A DNA stretch of 50,206 bases from Acidimicrobiales bacterium (GTDB taxonomy: Bacteria; Actinomycetota; Acidimicrobiia; Acidimicrobiales; CAIXPF01). The stretch spans positions 1 to 50,206 of the forward strand of contig JADLEF010000108.1 in assembly GCA_020846295.1 (NCBI GenBank), read 5' to 3'. The notes under the pieces were generated by a model. It was given only the letters and a program-made list of their open reading frames with translations, was not told the DNA's origin and made no database searches. Shown here piece by piece: positions 25,801-33,823 of this stretch. Made by a program: the position numbers and the translations under genes. Position 1 is the first letter of the stretch. Each line of letters starts with the position of its first letter.

Positions 25801-25838
25801 GCGTCACCTGCCGGTACTCGAGCACCGCATCGCGCTGA
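22833..25838 (+). CDS. Large AAA/STAND ATPase-TPR transcriptional regulator
   Basis: 1001 residues from an ATG preceded by AGGAGG; the ORF-track start at 22668 is 55 codons too early. MalT-like layout: SPFVGRGQELDRL, Walker A GEAGVGKTRL (~residue 34), Walker B LLAVDDL (~111), winged-helix section, then helical repeats. It lacks a LuxR-type HTH. Instead the C-terminus carries a module (GRGWLLDDGTARVTVRGLAG ... DERARTSVQKAIRRAIDEL) shared end to end with the minus-strand gene 12648-13937. It stands before a methyltransferase and an acyl-CoA-dehydrogenase-like gene and may regulate them. Confidence 0.8.
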   Translation: MAGTSPFVGRGQELDRLGRLELGTGQCRGVLLVGEAGVGKTRLLEEHLGRAASNGAGTRLVAATGSSTAVPLGCLADLLAPRLAGGVPPDSLFHEAVAALLSDATAHDRWLLAVDDLPKLDDQSAAALHQVLVTTGSSFVATARTGEELPAAFDALWRAGSMELVTVGVLADRDIATLVRSEVDGAVEGDAHHRLVQLAAGNPLALRELMASARETGSLQRQEGRWVLRDGFQTGLQVTALVDQRLAKVDPTLRHALELVAMAEPLPLEVLWQLVDPATTDELVERSFASLDASATALRCGHPLVAEVLRTQLPPGRRRRLSAQLLSALPSDPHGPLLLRRARLVLDAGETAELGLLADAAKAARHVGDRPLAGRLTAAVLDAARADDETRPAAASAALTDALLRFEGGSSPVEVFPAALGWARTDEELLAVITEWTWATLFTQGPQAAEQVIAEQTANLRNRIARLWAEATAATVVGYAGRWATARERASAIAEELRPDDPVRLQLTVRTLLAMAGGFDGSGETALTNGEAAQQLFEWQPVIPITQAICGIVGRLYGVAQLRGFDVMAGQARELTQRSLTGDAYADYAGVFPGVVGNNAVSFAVLTSRTRDEAEEAVRLLRWRDPCGVLSLSVGARGLFAALCGDLSVAEELLDGYDDEFRRTETKTTVLADRGRAWLAYQRGDRTAAFEWAEEAWAASWVRADVAAWAAPAAHDLARFGRPELAIDRLRATAGRLCTPLGDALLAHAEALAKADSIAIEAAAAALEGAGATGLCGEALLHAAAVAAGDRAAALQRRAARTLEGSLLDSPVVRTMRAAMAGPISPQGGTSLTIARAGRGWLLDDGTARVTVRGLAGFGYLATLVSNPDTDVRAATLVNGVHLERPSAQPVLDDEARRTLQARGRAIIDELARARRRGAQHDIARLEDEAEAIATALTQASGAQGRHRGFVDHDERARTSVQKAIRRAIDELADAQPALAAHLAERVTTGVTCRYSSTASR

Positions 25839-25865
25839 GCGCCGCGTTGGGTTGCGCGACGCGTG

Positions 25866-25886
25866 GTGTGCCACGCGATGGCACAC
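25866..25886. promoter_or_regulatory. Palindrome between regulator and methyltransferase genes
   Basis: GTGTGCCA-cgcga-TGGCACAC is a perfect 8-bp inverted repeat, followed at 25890 by a related GTGGCAcGCCAC. It lies 28 nt past the regulator stop and 51 nt before the methyltransferase ATG, so it is either a terminator stem or an operator. The second, related half-palindrome favours an operator. Confidence 0.45.
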
Positions 25887-25937
25887 CTGGTGGCACGCCA
25901 CTCAGGTGAGCAGAGGCTGCGACGTGGGGGGCGAACG

Positions 25938-27011
25938 ATGGCACAGGTCGACGAGGTCGACATCGCGAAGGTGGAGGCGCTCGCCGGGCAGGTGGTGGGG
26001 CTCATGGCCGGGGCCGCGGTCTGTACGGGCATCGTGCTCGGTGACCAACTGGGCCTGTACCGCGCCATGGCGGACGGCGCGCCGCGCACCGCCGATGCGG
26101 TCGCCGAGGCCGCAGGCTGTCACCCACGACTCACCCGCGAGTGGCTCGACGGCCAAGCGTCCGCGGGCCTCGTCACCTATGACGGCGACGCCGATCGCTA
26201 CCGGCTCAGCGCCGAGGCGGCGCTCGTGCTGGCCGAGGAGGACTCCCCGGCGTTCCTGGCCGGCGGTGCCGGGATGTTCCAGGCGCTGTTCGACGCCATC
26301 CCCAAGATGGTCGACGCGTTCCGCGGTGACGGCGGGCTGGCGTGGGGTGAGCACCACCCGAGCATGTACACGTCGGTGGCCCGCTTCTTCCGCCCCGGCT
26401 ACCGCACCAACCTCATCGCCAACTGGATCCCTGCGCTCGACGGTGTCGCCGAGAAGCTCCAGCAAGGAGGCAGCGTCGCCGACGTCGGCTGCGGGTTCGG
26501 CCACTCCTGTACCGTGCTCGCCGAGGCGTTCCCCAACGCCGAGGTGTTCGGGTTCGACTTCCACCAGCCGTCGATCGACGCCGCCCGCGAGAGCGCCGCC
26601 CGCGCCGGGCTGGGCGGCCGCGTGCAATACCAAGCGGTATCGTCCACCGGGTACGAGGGGAGCTTCGACCTCATCTGCTTCTTCGACTGCCTGCACGACA
26701 TGGGCGATCCGGTCGGCATCGCCCGCCACGCCCGGCAGCGCCTCACCCCAGGCGGCACCGTGCTGCTGGTCGAACCGTTCGCCCATCCCAGCCGGAGCGA
26801 GAACATCGCCGACAACCCGGCTGCGGCGCTGTACTACCACGCCTCGACGATGGTCTGTACCCCCTGCTCGCTCGCGCAGGACGTCGGGCGTGCGATGGGC
26901 GCACAGTCGGGTGAGCACGGCATGCGCGCCGTGTTCGAGGAAGCCGGGTACAGCAGCTTCAGGGCGGCCCACACCTCGCCGTTCAACGTTGTCTACGAGG
27001 CGAAAGCCTGA
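25938..27011 (+). CDS. SAM-dependent methyltransferase with N-terminal winged helix
   Basis: 357 residues. An N-terminal winged-helix dimerisation-type domain (TADAVAEAAGCHPRLTREWLDG) precedes a class I Rossmann methyltransferase with motif I VADVGCGFGHS, an acidic loop after strand two (VFGFDFHQPS), FFDCLHDMGDP and GGTVLLVEP. The layout matches O-methyltransferase-like proteins such as mycobacterial Rv2258c. The ATG at 25938 follows a GGGGGG leader; the ORF-track start is 25 codons upstream. The acceptor is unknown. Confidence 0.8.
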   Translation: MAQVDEVDIAKVEALAGQVVGLMAGAAVCTGIVLGDQLGLYRAMADGAPRTADAVAEAAGCHPRLTREWLDGQASAGLVTYDGDADRYRLSAEAALVLAEEDSPAFLAGGAGMFQALFDAIPKMVDAFRGDGGLAWGEHHPSMYTSVARFFRPGYRTNLIANWIPALDGVAEKLQQGGSVADVGCGFGHSCTVLAEAFPNAEVFGFDFHQPSIDAARESAARAGLGGRVQYQAVSSTGYEGSFDLICFFDCLHDMGDPVGIARHARQRLTPGGTVLLVEPFAHPSRSENIADNPAAALYYHASTMVCTPCSLAQDVGRAMGAQSGEHGMRAVFEEAGYSSFRAAHTSPFNVVYEAKA

Positions 27012-27154
27012 CCGAGATCCCAGCACAACCCGGGAGGGAACCGCTCAAGCGTCGGAGGGGCGCTGAGCGGGCTCCCGCCGAAGCCGTCGAAGCGAACGGG
27101 CCGACCGTTGGTCCTTCTAGGATGCCGACGGATCAGGTTTGAGGGGAGCTGACC

Positions 27155-28312
27155 ATGAAGCAGCGAAGCGGTTCGGTGGTCGAGGCGGTCCGGTCGATCG
27201 CACCGATTCTGGTGGCCGGTCGGAGCTGGGCGGATGCGCATGCTCAGATGGCACCGGCGGTGGTGGAAGCGGCCGGCGACGCCGGCGCGTTCGTCATGGT
27301 CGCGCCGCGAGAGGTCGGCGGTTGGGAGGCGACCTTGCCCGAGATCCTGCGTTGCTCCGAGGATCTCGGCGCAGCAGACCCGACCGTGGCCTGGCATTCC
27401 GGCAACTCGCACGCGCTCGGTGGTGTGGCTGCCTACCTGGCGGTCGAGGACCGGGAGCGCGTGTTCGCCGGGCGTGCCGGTCCGTACGGCTTCTCCGCCG
27501 CGATGAAAGGCGTCGCTCGGCCGGTCGATGGTGGCTATCTCGTCTCGGGGCGGTGGCCGATGGTCACCGGTGCGCTCGACGTGCAGTGGGCTGCGCTCGG
27601 CGGTGTGGTCGAGGAAGGTGGTGGGCCGCGGCAGGTCAACGGGATGGTGGACGGTCGACTCTTCGTCGTGTCGTCACAGGATTTCGTCATCGAGCGCACG
27701 TGGGATGCGGCACCGACCATGCGCGGTACCGGTAGCCATGCGGTCACACTGGAGGAAGCGTTCGTCCCGGAAGGGCTGGCCCACAGTTGGTTGCGGCCGA
27801 AGGTGATCGATCGGCCGTTGTACAGCCTGCCCAGTGCCTTCGCCGGGCCGGTCAACAACGCCGCCATCGCGGTCGGGATCCTCCGGGCGGCGGCGGAACA
27901 CGCCACGGGGTTGGTGGCCGGGAAGGCGTCCAGCGTCGATGGCACCATGTTGTACGACCGCAGTCGATATGTCACGGCGGTCGCTCGGGCGACGAGCGCG
28001 GCTCGTGCCCTCAGTGCAGGACTGCAGGCCATGGCCAGCGAGGTGTGGGCCGAGGCGGAGACCAAGCGAGTGTCCCGCGAAGCGCGAGCGCACATGTGGT
28101 CGACGGCGTACTGGACCCTCGATGCAGCTCGCCGGGAGCTGGGCGAGCTCACCGTTGCGAGCACGAGTTCGGTCTACGGCAGCGTCAACCCGACCGAAGC
28201 CGGGCTGCGCGACATCCACGCCATCTGCGCCTCGATGGAACCGGCTCGAGACCTGCAGGAGGCCGCCGGCCGGGTACTCGTCGGGCAACGCCCGAACGTC
28301 GCCATGTTCTGA
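27155..28312 (+). CDS. Acyl-CoA-dehydrogenase-fold flavoprotein
   Basis: 385 residues with the fold of acyl-CoA dehydrogenases and their HsaA/HpaB-like flavin monooxygenase relatives: N-terminal helical part (EILRCSEDLGAADPTVAWHSGN), middle barrel (GYLVSGRWPMVTGALDVQW, TMRGTGSHAVTLEEAFVP), and C-terminal helices ending in an RDIHAIC-type segment. The GTGSH block after the barrel is conserved in the monooxygenase branch. No clear catalytic Glu is visible, so hydroxylase rather than dehydrogenase is slightly favoured. Start ATG with GAGGGGAG leader. Confidence 0.8.
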   Translation: MKQRSGSVVEAVRSIAPILVAGRSWADAHAQMAPAVVEAAGDAGAFVMVAPREVGGWEATLPEILRCSEDLGAADPTVAWHSGNSHALGGVAAYLAVEDRERVFAGRAGPYGFSAAMKGVARPVDGGYLVSGRWPMVTGALDVQWAALGGVVEEGGGPRQVNGMVDGRLFVVSSQDFVIERTWDAAPTMRGTGSHAVTLEEAFVPEGLAHSWLRPKVIDRPLYSLPSAFAGPVNNAAIAVGILRAAAEHATGLVAGKASSVDGTMLYDRSRYVTAVARATSAARALSAGLQAMASEVWAEAETKRVSREARAHMWSTAYWTLDAARRELGELTVASTSSVYGSVNPTEAGLRDIHAICASMEPARDLQEAAGRVLVGQRPNVAMF

Positions 28313-28408
28313 AGCCCTGCCGCCGCTGCGGTCGAAGTGCACGTCGATGCTGGAAGGTCCCGACCGGATTGGTGCCGTGGGCGTCGAGCCATCTCAGCGA
28401 CGGACATC

Positions 28409-28441
28409 GGAGCCCGGTACCCCCTGAGGGCACCGGGCTCC
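28409..28441. terminator. Bidirectional terminator between convergent genes
   Basis: GGAGCCCGGT and ACCGGGCTCC form a perfect 10-bp stem, with further CCC/GGG pairing in the 13-nt loop. It lies between the stops of the convergent flavoprotein gene and the secreted-protein gene. Confidence 0.75.
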
Positions 28442-28455
28442 GATCGGTTCTCAGG

Positions 28456-29088
28456 TCACCTCACACAGATGGAGACAGTGCTGAACGTGTTCCTGGCCAT
28501 CTGTCCAAAATCGGCGGTCTCGCCAGCAATGAGATCTGTTCCGTTGTACATCAATGGTCCCGACACCGTCGCGAACGAGGACTGGGACACGGAGCCACTG
28601 TTGTACTTGCACCCCGCCCCGCCTGTCGGATCGCGGTACGCGTTCACCTGCGGCCGCTCGTCAGCCTTGAACGTCAGGTGCACATCGATGGGAAGCCCGT
28701 TGTAGGTGACGCCGGTGTAGTCGAACGTCGCCCTCTGGCTGCCGTTCGCTTCGTACACCGCAAAGTTGTTCATGGCGTCGACCCCGTCAAAATAGATTGA
28801 ATTGAACGAGCATGAATCGAAGGTCGAGATATTCACGAACGCGCCAGCCAACTTCTGCAATGGCGGCTCAAAGGGCTTCGTCGTTGCCTCGTACGCGCTC
28901 ACGAGGACAACCATCATCCTGCACTCCGCCAGCGGGATCTCAAAGTACGTGTATGCGGAGTCGCTCCTGAACTGCTCGTTAGAAGCCGGACTCGATGTCG
29001 GGCGCTGCGCAGATGCCTCGGCGACGCTTGTCAGCGAAACACCGACCAAGGCCACAGCAGCTGCGAACGACCGGATACCTCTCCCCAT
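28456..29088 (-). CDS. Secreted protein of unknown function, lower GC
   Basis: 210 residues with an ordinary signal peptide (SFAAAVALVGVSLTSVAEASA). The mature part has four cysteines (ECRMM, DSCSF, AGCKY, SICVR) and alternating hydrophobic strands (FDYTGVTYNGLPIDVHLTFKA), suggesting a small disulfide-bonded beta protein. No family recognised. Codon use is visibly more AT-tolerant than in neighbours, suggesting recent acquisition. Confidence 0.65.
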   Translation of the reverse strand: MGRGIRSFAAAVALVGVSLTSVAEASAQRPTSSPASNEQFRSDSAYTYFEIPLAECRMMVVLVSAYEATTKPFEPPLQKLAGAFVNISTFDSCSFNSIYFDGVDAMNNFAVYEANGSQRATFDYTGVTYNGLPIDVHLTFKADERPQVNAYRDPTGGAGCKYNSGSVSQSSFATVSGPLMYNGTDLIAGETADFGQMARNTFSTVSICVR

Positions 29089-29440
29089 GGCTACCCCTCC
29101 AATGAACCGATTGGTGAGCTACCAGGTTACCGGAGCGACACAGCACACCGACTCCACGTGCGATCGGCTCTGCTCGGCGACGATCAGAGGGCGGGGTGCT
29201 CGGAGCTTCCGGTCGACACGATGACCGCAGAGTTCGAGCTGCGCCATGTCAGCGGATTCGGGAGCGAGACGCGGTGAGCTTGCCGCAGCGGGCTGAGCAC
29301 CCCGGCCCGTCGACTACTACACGCCGAAGCACGCCAGCTGGGACGACCATCCATGTGAGAGGCCATTGGATCTTCATTGCATCCGTGCTAGACAACCGTG
29401 GGGACGCGTGCCTGGAGGGGCAGCGAGCGAGGGGCGTGCG
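29089..29440. other. 352-nt intergenic upstream of the FAD monooxygenase
   Basis: Divergent 5' region between the secreted protein and the monooxygenase. Apart from the promoter listed next, no gene or repeat is recognised. Confidence 0.5.
29366..29394 (+). promoter_or_regulatory. Sigma-70-type promoter for the FAD monooxygenase
   Basis: TTGGAT, a 17-nt spacer and TAGACA lie 46 nt ahead of the ATG at 29441. Spacing is ideal and both hexamers are near consensus for a high-GC genome. Confidence 0.5.
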
Positions 29441-30796
29441 ATGAGTACCGGTTGGTCGACGGCCGTGGTCCTGGGGCGCAGCATGGCCGGCCTTGCCGCC
29501 GCGGCGGCATTGTCTCGACATTTTTCTGAAGTCGTGGTGGTCGAGAAAGATCCAGATCTCGATACGGAGCAGCCGCGGCCCGGAGTTGGTCAGGGCCACC
29601 ACTACCACGCGCTGGCGCAGGGCGCGGTCGAAGCCCTGGAGCGGCTGTTGCCCGGCATCATCGAGGACCTTCGCGGCGCTGGCGCAGTCGACGTTCCGTT
29701 CGCGCTCGGGGTCCGCTTCTACGATGCCGGCGATTGGCAGCCCAACCGCGATCTGGGCTTCGTCTCGCTCAACGCCACCCGAGGGCTGATCGAACAGGCG
29801 ACCGCCGCACGCGTGCGCCGCCGGCCGGCCGTGCGCTTCCTGGGGTCCAGCAGGCTCGAACGTCTCGTGTTCGACCGCAGCGACAGCGACCGGGGCGACG
29901 GGAGCGTGTGCGGCGTGGAGGTTCGTCGTGCCGACGGTGCGCTGGAGACGCTCACCGCTGACCTCGTGGTGGACTGCACGGGCAGGGTGTCCAAGCTCCC
30001 CGAGGTGCTCGTCCGGCGCGGTTTCGATCCGATCCAGCAGTTCACGCTCAACATCGGCATCTCCTACACCAGTGCGCTGTTCCGTGCCCCGGTTGACACC
30101 GCGGACGGCTTCTCGGCGGTGGCCGTGCTGCCCGAGCCGCCGACGAAGCGTGGCGGGTTCGTCGCCCGGGTGCACGAGGACACCTGGATCGTCTCGCTGC
30201 ACACCCGTTTCGAGCGCGAGCTACCCAGGAGCCATCAGGAGATGCTCGCATTCGCCGAGACGATCGAGGTTCCCGACGTGGCCGCGTTCCTCCGGCACGC
30301 GACGCTCCAAGGTGAGGTCCGCAGCTTCCGCAAGGGCGAGGCCGTCTGGCGGCGCTTCGACCGGACCGAACGGTTCCCGGACGGCCTCCTCGTCCTGGGC
30401 GACGCCATCGCCAGCTTCAACCCGATCTTCGGCCAGGGCATGTCCGTCGCCACGCTGCAGGCCTGCGTGCTCGACGACGTCCTCACCGAGCGATCCGCCC
30501 GCGGCGCCGGACTCGACGGCATCAGCCGGGACTACTTCCCGGCCGCGATGGCGATCACCCGCGCTGCATGGGGTTCCAGCACTGCCGTCGACTCCGCCTA
30601 CGAGGAGGTCACCGGCGACCGCAACCCCAACGCGGCGCAGAACACCAAGGTGATGCGGGGGCTTCGCAAGCTCATCGCCGACGATCCGAAGCTGCACGCC
30701 GACATGGTCGCCGTCGGCCAGATGACAACACCGGGAGACCGGCTCATGACCCCCGAGCTCATCGCACGAGCCCTCGCCGCAGCCGAGAGCACCTGA
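29441..30796 (+). CDS. FAD-dependent monooxygenase/epoxidase-like
   Basis: 451 residues from an ATG behind GAGGGG (25 codons into the ORF-track frame). N-terminal Rossmann segment AVVLGRSMAGLAAAAAL with the second glycine of GxGxxG replaced (GRSMAG), as in several actinobacterial FAD monooxygenases; conserved VVDCTGR middle block; FAD phosphate motif LLVLGDAIASFNPIFGQGM. The fold is that of aromatic hydroxylases and polyketide epoxidases. No substrate can be assigned. Confidence 0.8.
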   Translation: MSTGWSTAVVLGRSMAGLAAAAALSRHFSEVVVVEKDPDLDTEQPRPGVGQGHHYHALAQGAVEALERLLPGIIEDLRGAGAVDVPFALGVRFYDAGDWQPNRDLGFVSLNATRGLIEQATAARVRRRPAVRFLGSSRLERLVFDRSDSDRGDGSVCGVEVRRADGALETLTADLVVDCTGRVSKLPEVLVRRGFDPIQQFTLNIGISYTSALFRAPVDTADGFSAVAVLPEPPTKRGGFVARVHEDTWIVSLHTRFERELPRSHQEMLAFAETIEVPDVAAFLRHATLQGEVRSFRKGEAVWRRFDRTERFPDGLLVLGDAIASFNPIFGQGMSVATLQACVLDDVLTERSARGAGLDGISRDYFPAAMAITRAAWGSSTAVDSAYEEVTGDRNPNAAQNTKVMRGLRKLIADDPKLHADMVAVGQMTTPGDRLMTPELIARALAAAEST

Positions 30797-30822
30797 GCCG
30801 CCCCCACCCCGACGTCGGCTCA
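30794..30822. terminator. Hairpin shared by convergent stops
   Basis: TGAGCCG, beginning with the monooxygenase TGA, pairs with CGGCTCA at 30816-30822, which includes the stop of the dehydratase gene on the other strand. A 7-bp perfect stem with a C-rich loop, usable in both directions. Confidence 0.5.
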
Positions 30823-32595
30823 GCCGTCGTGCATGCCGGCACCGTCGAGGGCGGATCGCGCCGTGGAGCGCATGCGCCGCAGGAGCCGGCCCTCGATGGC
30901 CACCGCGTTGGGGTGCATGCCACCGTTGCCGTCCACGGCCGCCTGCCACGCCGCCGCCCGCTGCTGCAGGGTGGCCGGATCGGCGAGCTGCGCACAGTCC
31001 AGCCGGTTGCCGTTGAGGTCGACGGTGATCGTGTCGCCGTCCTCCACCAGCGCGATCGGCCCGCCCAGGTACGCCTCCGGCGACACGTGCCCGATCACCA
31101 GCCCCACCGAGCCGCCGGAGAACCGGCCGTCGGTCATCAACGCCACGGTGATGTCGCGCTCGCGGCACAACGTGGTGATGCGCGACGTCGGATCGAGCAT
31201 CTCGGGCATGCCCGGCGCGCCCCTCGGTCCGATGTAGCGGATGACGATCATGTCGCCGTCGTCGATGGTCTCGGGCCGCTCCGACAGCGTCTCGAGCAGC
31301 ATCGCCTCGCTGTCGAACACCCGGGCCCGGCCGGTGAACCGACCGTCCACGATGCCCCGCTCCACTCCCGCCAGCTTGAGGATCGCCCCGCCGCCCGGCG
31401 CCAGGTTGCCACGCAGCAACCGCAGGCCGCCGGTGGCCTTGAACGGGCTCGACAGCGGGTGCACCACGTCGCCGTCGGGGGCCGGCGGCGCCAGGCGGGC
31501 CACCTGCTCGGACAGGGTTTCACCGGTGCAGGTCAGCGCGGTGCCGTCGAGCCAGCCGCCGCGCAGCAGCTCGGCGACGATGACGGGCAGGCCGCCAACC
31601 TCCTCGACGTCGACCATCGAGTACGCACCGAACGGGCGCATGTTCACCACGACGGGGAGCTTGGCCGACAGCTCGTTGAACTCCTGCTGGCTCATGACCT
31701 CGGCCCAGAAGTCGAGCCCGGCCGACCGGGCGATCTCCACCGCGTGCAGCGCCACGTTGGTGGAACCGCCCATCGCCATGGTGACGGTCACCGCGTTGCG
31801 CATCGATGCGGGGGTGACGATGTCCCGCGGCCGGATGCCCTTGTCGCGCATCGTGACCAGGCAGTCGACGAGCTCGCCGGGGAACTGCTCGACCCGGCGT
31901 CGGTCCTCGGAGGCGGCGGACACCATGTGCAGCGGCTCCATGCCGAGCACGGCGATGAAGGTCTGCATCGTGTTGTAGGTGAACATGCCCCCGCAGCTGC
32001 CCTGGCCGGGGCAGCTGTGCAGGGCGACGCGGGTGCGGGTGTCGTCATCGGCGCTGGCCACCTGGAAGGCGGCGACGATGTCGAGCCGCTCGTCGGTGAC
32101 CGGATCCACGCCGGGGTGGATCGAACCGTCCGAGAGGACGACGGCCGCCACGTTGGCGTCGAGGATGGCGGCGAGGGTGCCCACCGGCGGCTTGTCGCAG
32201 GCCACCACCGCGATGACACCGGCCATGTCGCTTGCCCGCAGGTGTAACTCGGTGGCGTCGTTGACCGCCTCCCGGCCGATCAGCGAGTACCGCATCTGTG
32301 AGGTGCCGTTGAGCTGGCCGTCGGACACGCCCAGGGTGAAGCCGGGGGCGATCAGGCGGATGCGCAGGCCGTCGCGGTGGATGCGCTCCGACAGGGCTCG
32401 GTGCACGGCGTCCACCTTGTCGCGCACGCCCAGGTAGCACTGGCTGTCGCCGAGGTTGCCGAGCACTCCCCACACCGGCTGGTGGATCAGCGTCGGGTCT
32501 TCCCCGAGCCAGCGGGCGGTCCCGACCCGCTGCACGTCGCGCCCGGGGTTGCCCGACACGAACACGGTGGTCTCCCTGGCTTGTCCTTCGGCCAC
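30820..32595 (-). CDS. IlvD/Edd-family dehydratase
   Basis: About 591 residues, the usual length. Iron-sulfur ligands are visible: Cys in GDSQCYLGV, Cys in VVACDKPPVG (CDK), and Cys in GSCGGMFTYNTM. SDGQLNGTSQMRYSLIGRE and TDGRFSGGSVGLVIGHVSPEA are family blocks. The CDKPPVG and MFTYNTM variants differ from branched-chain IlvD (CDKT.PG, MGTANTM), so a sugar-acid or other hydroxy-acid dehydratase is likelier. No ilv genes are nearby. GTG 32595 is chosen because AAGGAG lies 5 nt upstream; the GTG at 32601 touches the leader. Confidence 0.85.
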   Translation of the reverse strand: MAEGQARETTVFVSGNPGRDVQRVGTARWLGEDPTLIHQPVWGVLGNLGDSQCYLGVRDKVDAVHRALSERIHRDGLRIRLIAPGFTLGVSDGQLNGTSQMRYSLIGREAVNDATELHLRASDMAGVIAVVACDKPPVGTLAAILDANVAAVVLSDGSIHPGVDPVTDERLDIVAAFQVASADDDTRTRVALHSCPGQGSCGGMFTYNTMQTFIAVLGMEPLHMVSAASEDRRRVEQFPGELVDCLVTMRDKGIRPRDIVTPASMRNAVTVTMAMGGSTNVALHAVEIARSAGLDFWAEVMSQQEFNELSAKLPVVVNMRPFGAYSMVDVEEVGGLPVIVAELLRGGWLDGTALTCTGETLSEQVARLAPPAPDGDVVHPLSSPFKATGGLRLLRGNLAPGGGAILKLAGVERGIVDGRFTGRARVFDSEAMLLETLSERPETIDDGDMIVIRYIGPRGAPGMPEMLDPTSRITTLCRERDITVALMTDGRFSGGSVGLVIGHVSPEAYLGGPIALVEDGDTITVDLNGNRLDCAQLADPATLQQRAAAWQAAVDGNGGMHPNAVAIEGRLLRRMRSTARSALDGAGMHDG

Positions 32596-32743
32596 GCTCA
32601 CTCCTTGCGCTCAGCGGCCTGGGCGGCCTGGGCCGATTCTTGTCGGGTGGACCATGGCGGCGCACACCGGTTCGGCGAGTGCGCATGCGATCGCGGACCA
32701 CGGCGCACGCGGGTCGCGCGCTGGCGGGCTCGGCCGGGGTGCC

Positions 32744-32850
32744 AAATGTGCCGAAAAGTCCGCGGCGGGTCAGCACCAGTTTGCGAATGTGCAGGTCAGA
32801 GAGCTGTGGAATCGGCGGCTGCGCGAGCGTGTGGCGTTTTCGGCACATTT
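32744..32850. repeat. Inverted-repeat element, copy 1
   Basis: AAATGTGCCGAAAA at 32744-32757 and its exact reverse complement TTTTCGGCACATTT at 32837-32850 enclose 79 nt. The same ends (TGTGCCGAAA ... TTTCGGCACATTTG) recur at 48306-48406 around an unrelated interior. This copy lies upstream of the dehydratase start and directly abuts the DHFR-like pseudogene. Confidence 0.7.
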
Positions 32851-32856
32851 GCCGGG

Positions 32857-33243
32857 CCGCGAGCGACCTGCTGGTCGACGGCGTGATGCAGACGACCGGC
32901 GGGCCGCAGGAGGATCGGAGCGGTGCGTTCGCCCACGGTGGTTGGCGGGCGCCGTTCCGGATCCGGCGACGTGGTGAGGGCGGTGCGGGCACTCGAGGAC
33001 GAACCCGGCGACGAGTTGCAGGTGTGGGGAAGCGGCAACCTGCTGCAGACGCTGCTGCGCCACCAACTGGTCGACCGGTTCCGGCTGACGACGTTCCCCG
33101 TGGTGCTGGGTTCCGGCCGCCGCCCGTTCAACGACGGGATCCTGCCGGTCACCATGCGGCCCGTCGACATCGCCGTCACCGACAACGGCATCGTCCTCGC
33201 CACCTGCGAACCCGCCGGGCCCGTCGCACACGGCGAGCTGTGA
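32857..33243 (+). pseudogene. RibD-C/dihydrofolate-reductase-family pseudogene with internal deletion
   Basis: The N-terminal family block LVDGVMQTTGGPQEDRSGAF continuing HGGWRAPF is in one frame. The C-terminal half GDVVRAVRALEDEPGDELQVWGSGNLLQ followed by LVDRFRLTTFPVVLGSGRRPF is in another, joined near 32965. Intact relatives are ~190 residues; about 80 central residues are missing, and there is no good start codon between the inverted-repeat element and the N-terminal block. Confidence 0.75.
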
Positions 33244-33392
33244 CCCGCCGACGCCGGTGTGTGCGCTGCACTCGTAGCGCCTTCCAGGGCATCGGACGCC
33301 GTCGACCGCCTCGTCGCCGAGTGCCGTACTGGTAGGTATGTATGGCAGGCGGGGAGACGGAGGTCCTAGGGTGCTCGGCCGAAGGGGGCACC

Positions 33393-33815
33393 ATGCCGAT
33401 CGATTTCCACTCCATGAACGACAAGGCGATTGCCGAGTTCCGGGCCAATGAAGGCAGATGCGGTCCGCCGTTCGAGGACACGCCGATCGTGCTGGTGACC
33501 ATGAAGGGCGCCAAGTCCGGCCGTGAGCTGTGCTCGCCCCTGGCGTACAGCACCGACGGCGAGGACATCGTCGTGATCGCCTCGATGGGCGGTGCCCCCA
33601 ACAACCCGAACTGGTACCACAACCTGGTCGCCAACCCCGATGTCCTGCTCGAGGTGGGTACCGATCGGTATGAGGCCACCGCGGTGCTCACCCAGGGCGA
33701 GGAGCGCGAGCGCCTGTACGCGGCCCAGGCCGCCCAGCTGCCGATCTTCAACAGGTACGCCGAGAAGGCCGCGCCTCGGGTCATCCCGGTGTTCCGTTTC
33801 GTGCGCAAGCACTGA
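33393..33815 (+). CDS. Deazaflavin (F420)-dependent nitroreductase-family protein
   Basis: 140 residues of the Ddn-like family: IVLVTMKGAKSGRELCSPLAY (conserved GAKSG), IVVIASMGGAPNNPNWYHNLVANPDVLLEVG, and the C-terminal PVFRFVR. These split-barrel proteins bind F420H2 and reduce quinones or unsaturated substrates. The ATG at 33393 has GGGGG upstream; the ORF-track start is 17 codons early. The MFS gene starts 8 nt downstream, so the two are probably co-transcribed. Confidence 0.85.
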   Translation: MPIDFHSMNDKAIAEFRANEGRCGPPFEDTPIVLVTMKGAKSGRELCSPLAYSTDGEDIVVIASMGGAPNNPNWYHNLVANPDVLLEVGTDRYEATAVLTQGEERERLYAAQAAQLPIFNRYAEKAAPRVIPVFRFVRKH

Positions 33816-33823
33816 CGGACCCG

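Noticed and set aside
30568-32247. Plus-strand ORF of 559 aa
   Set aside because: Antisense shadow of the IlvD/Edd dehydratase, which has clear family motifs.
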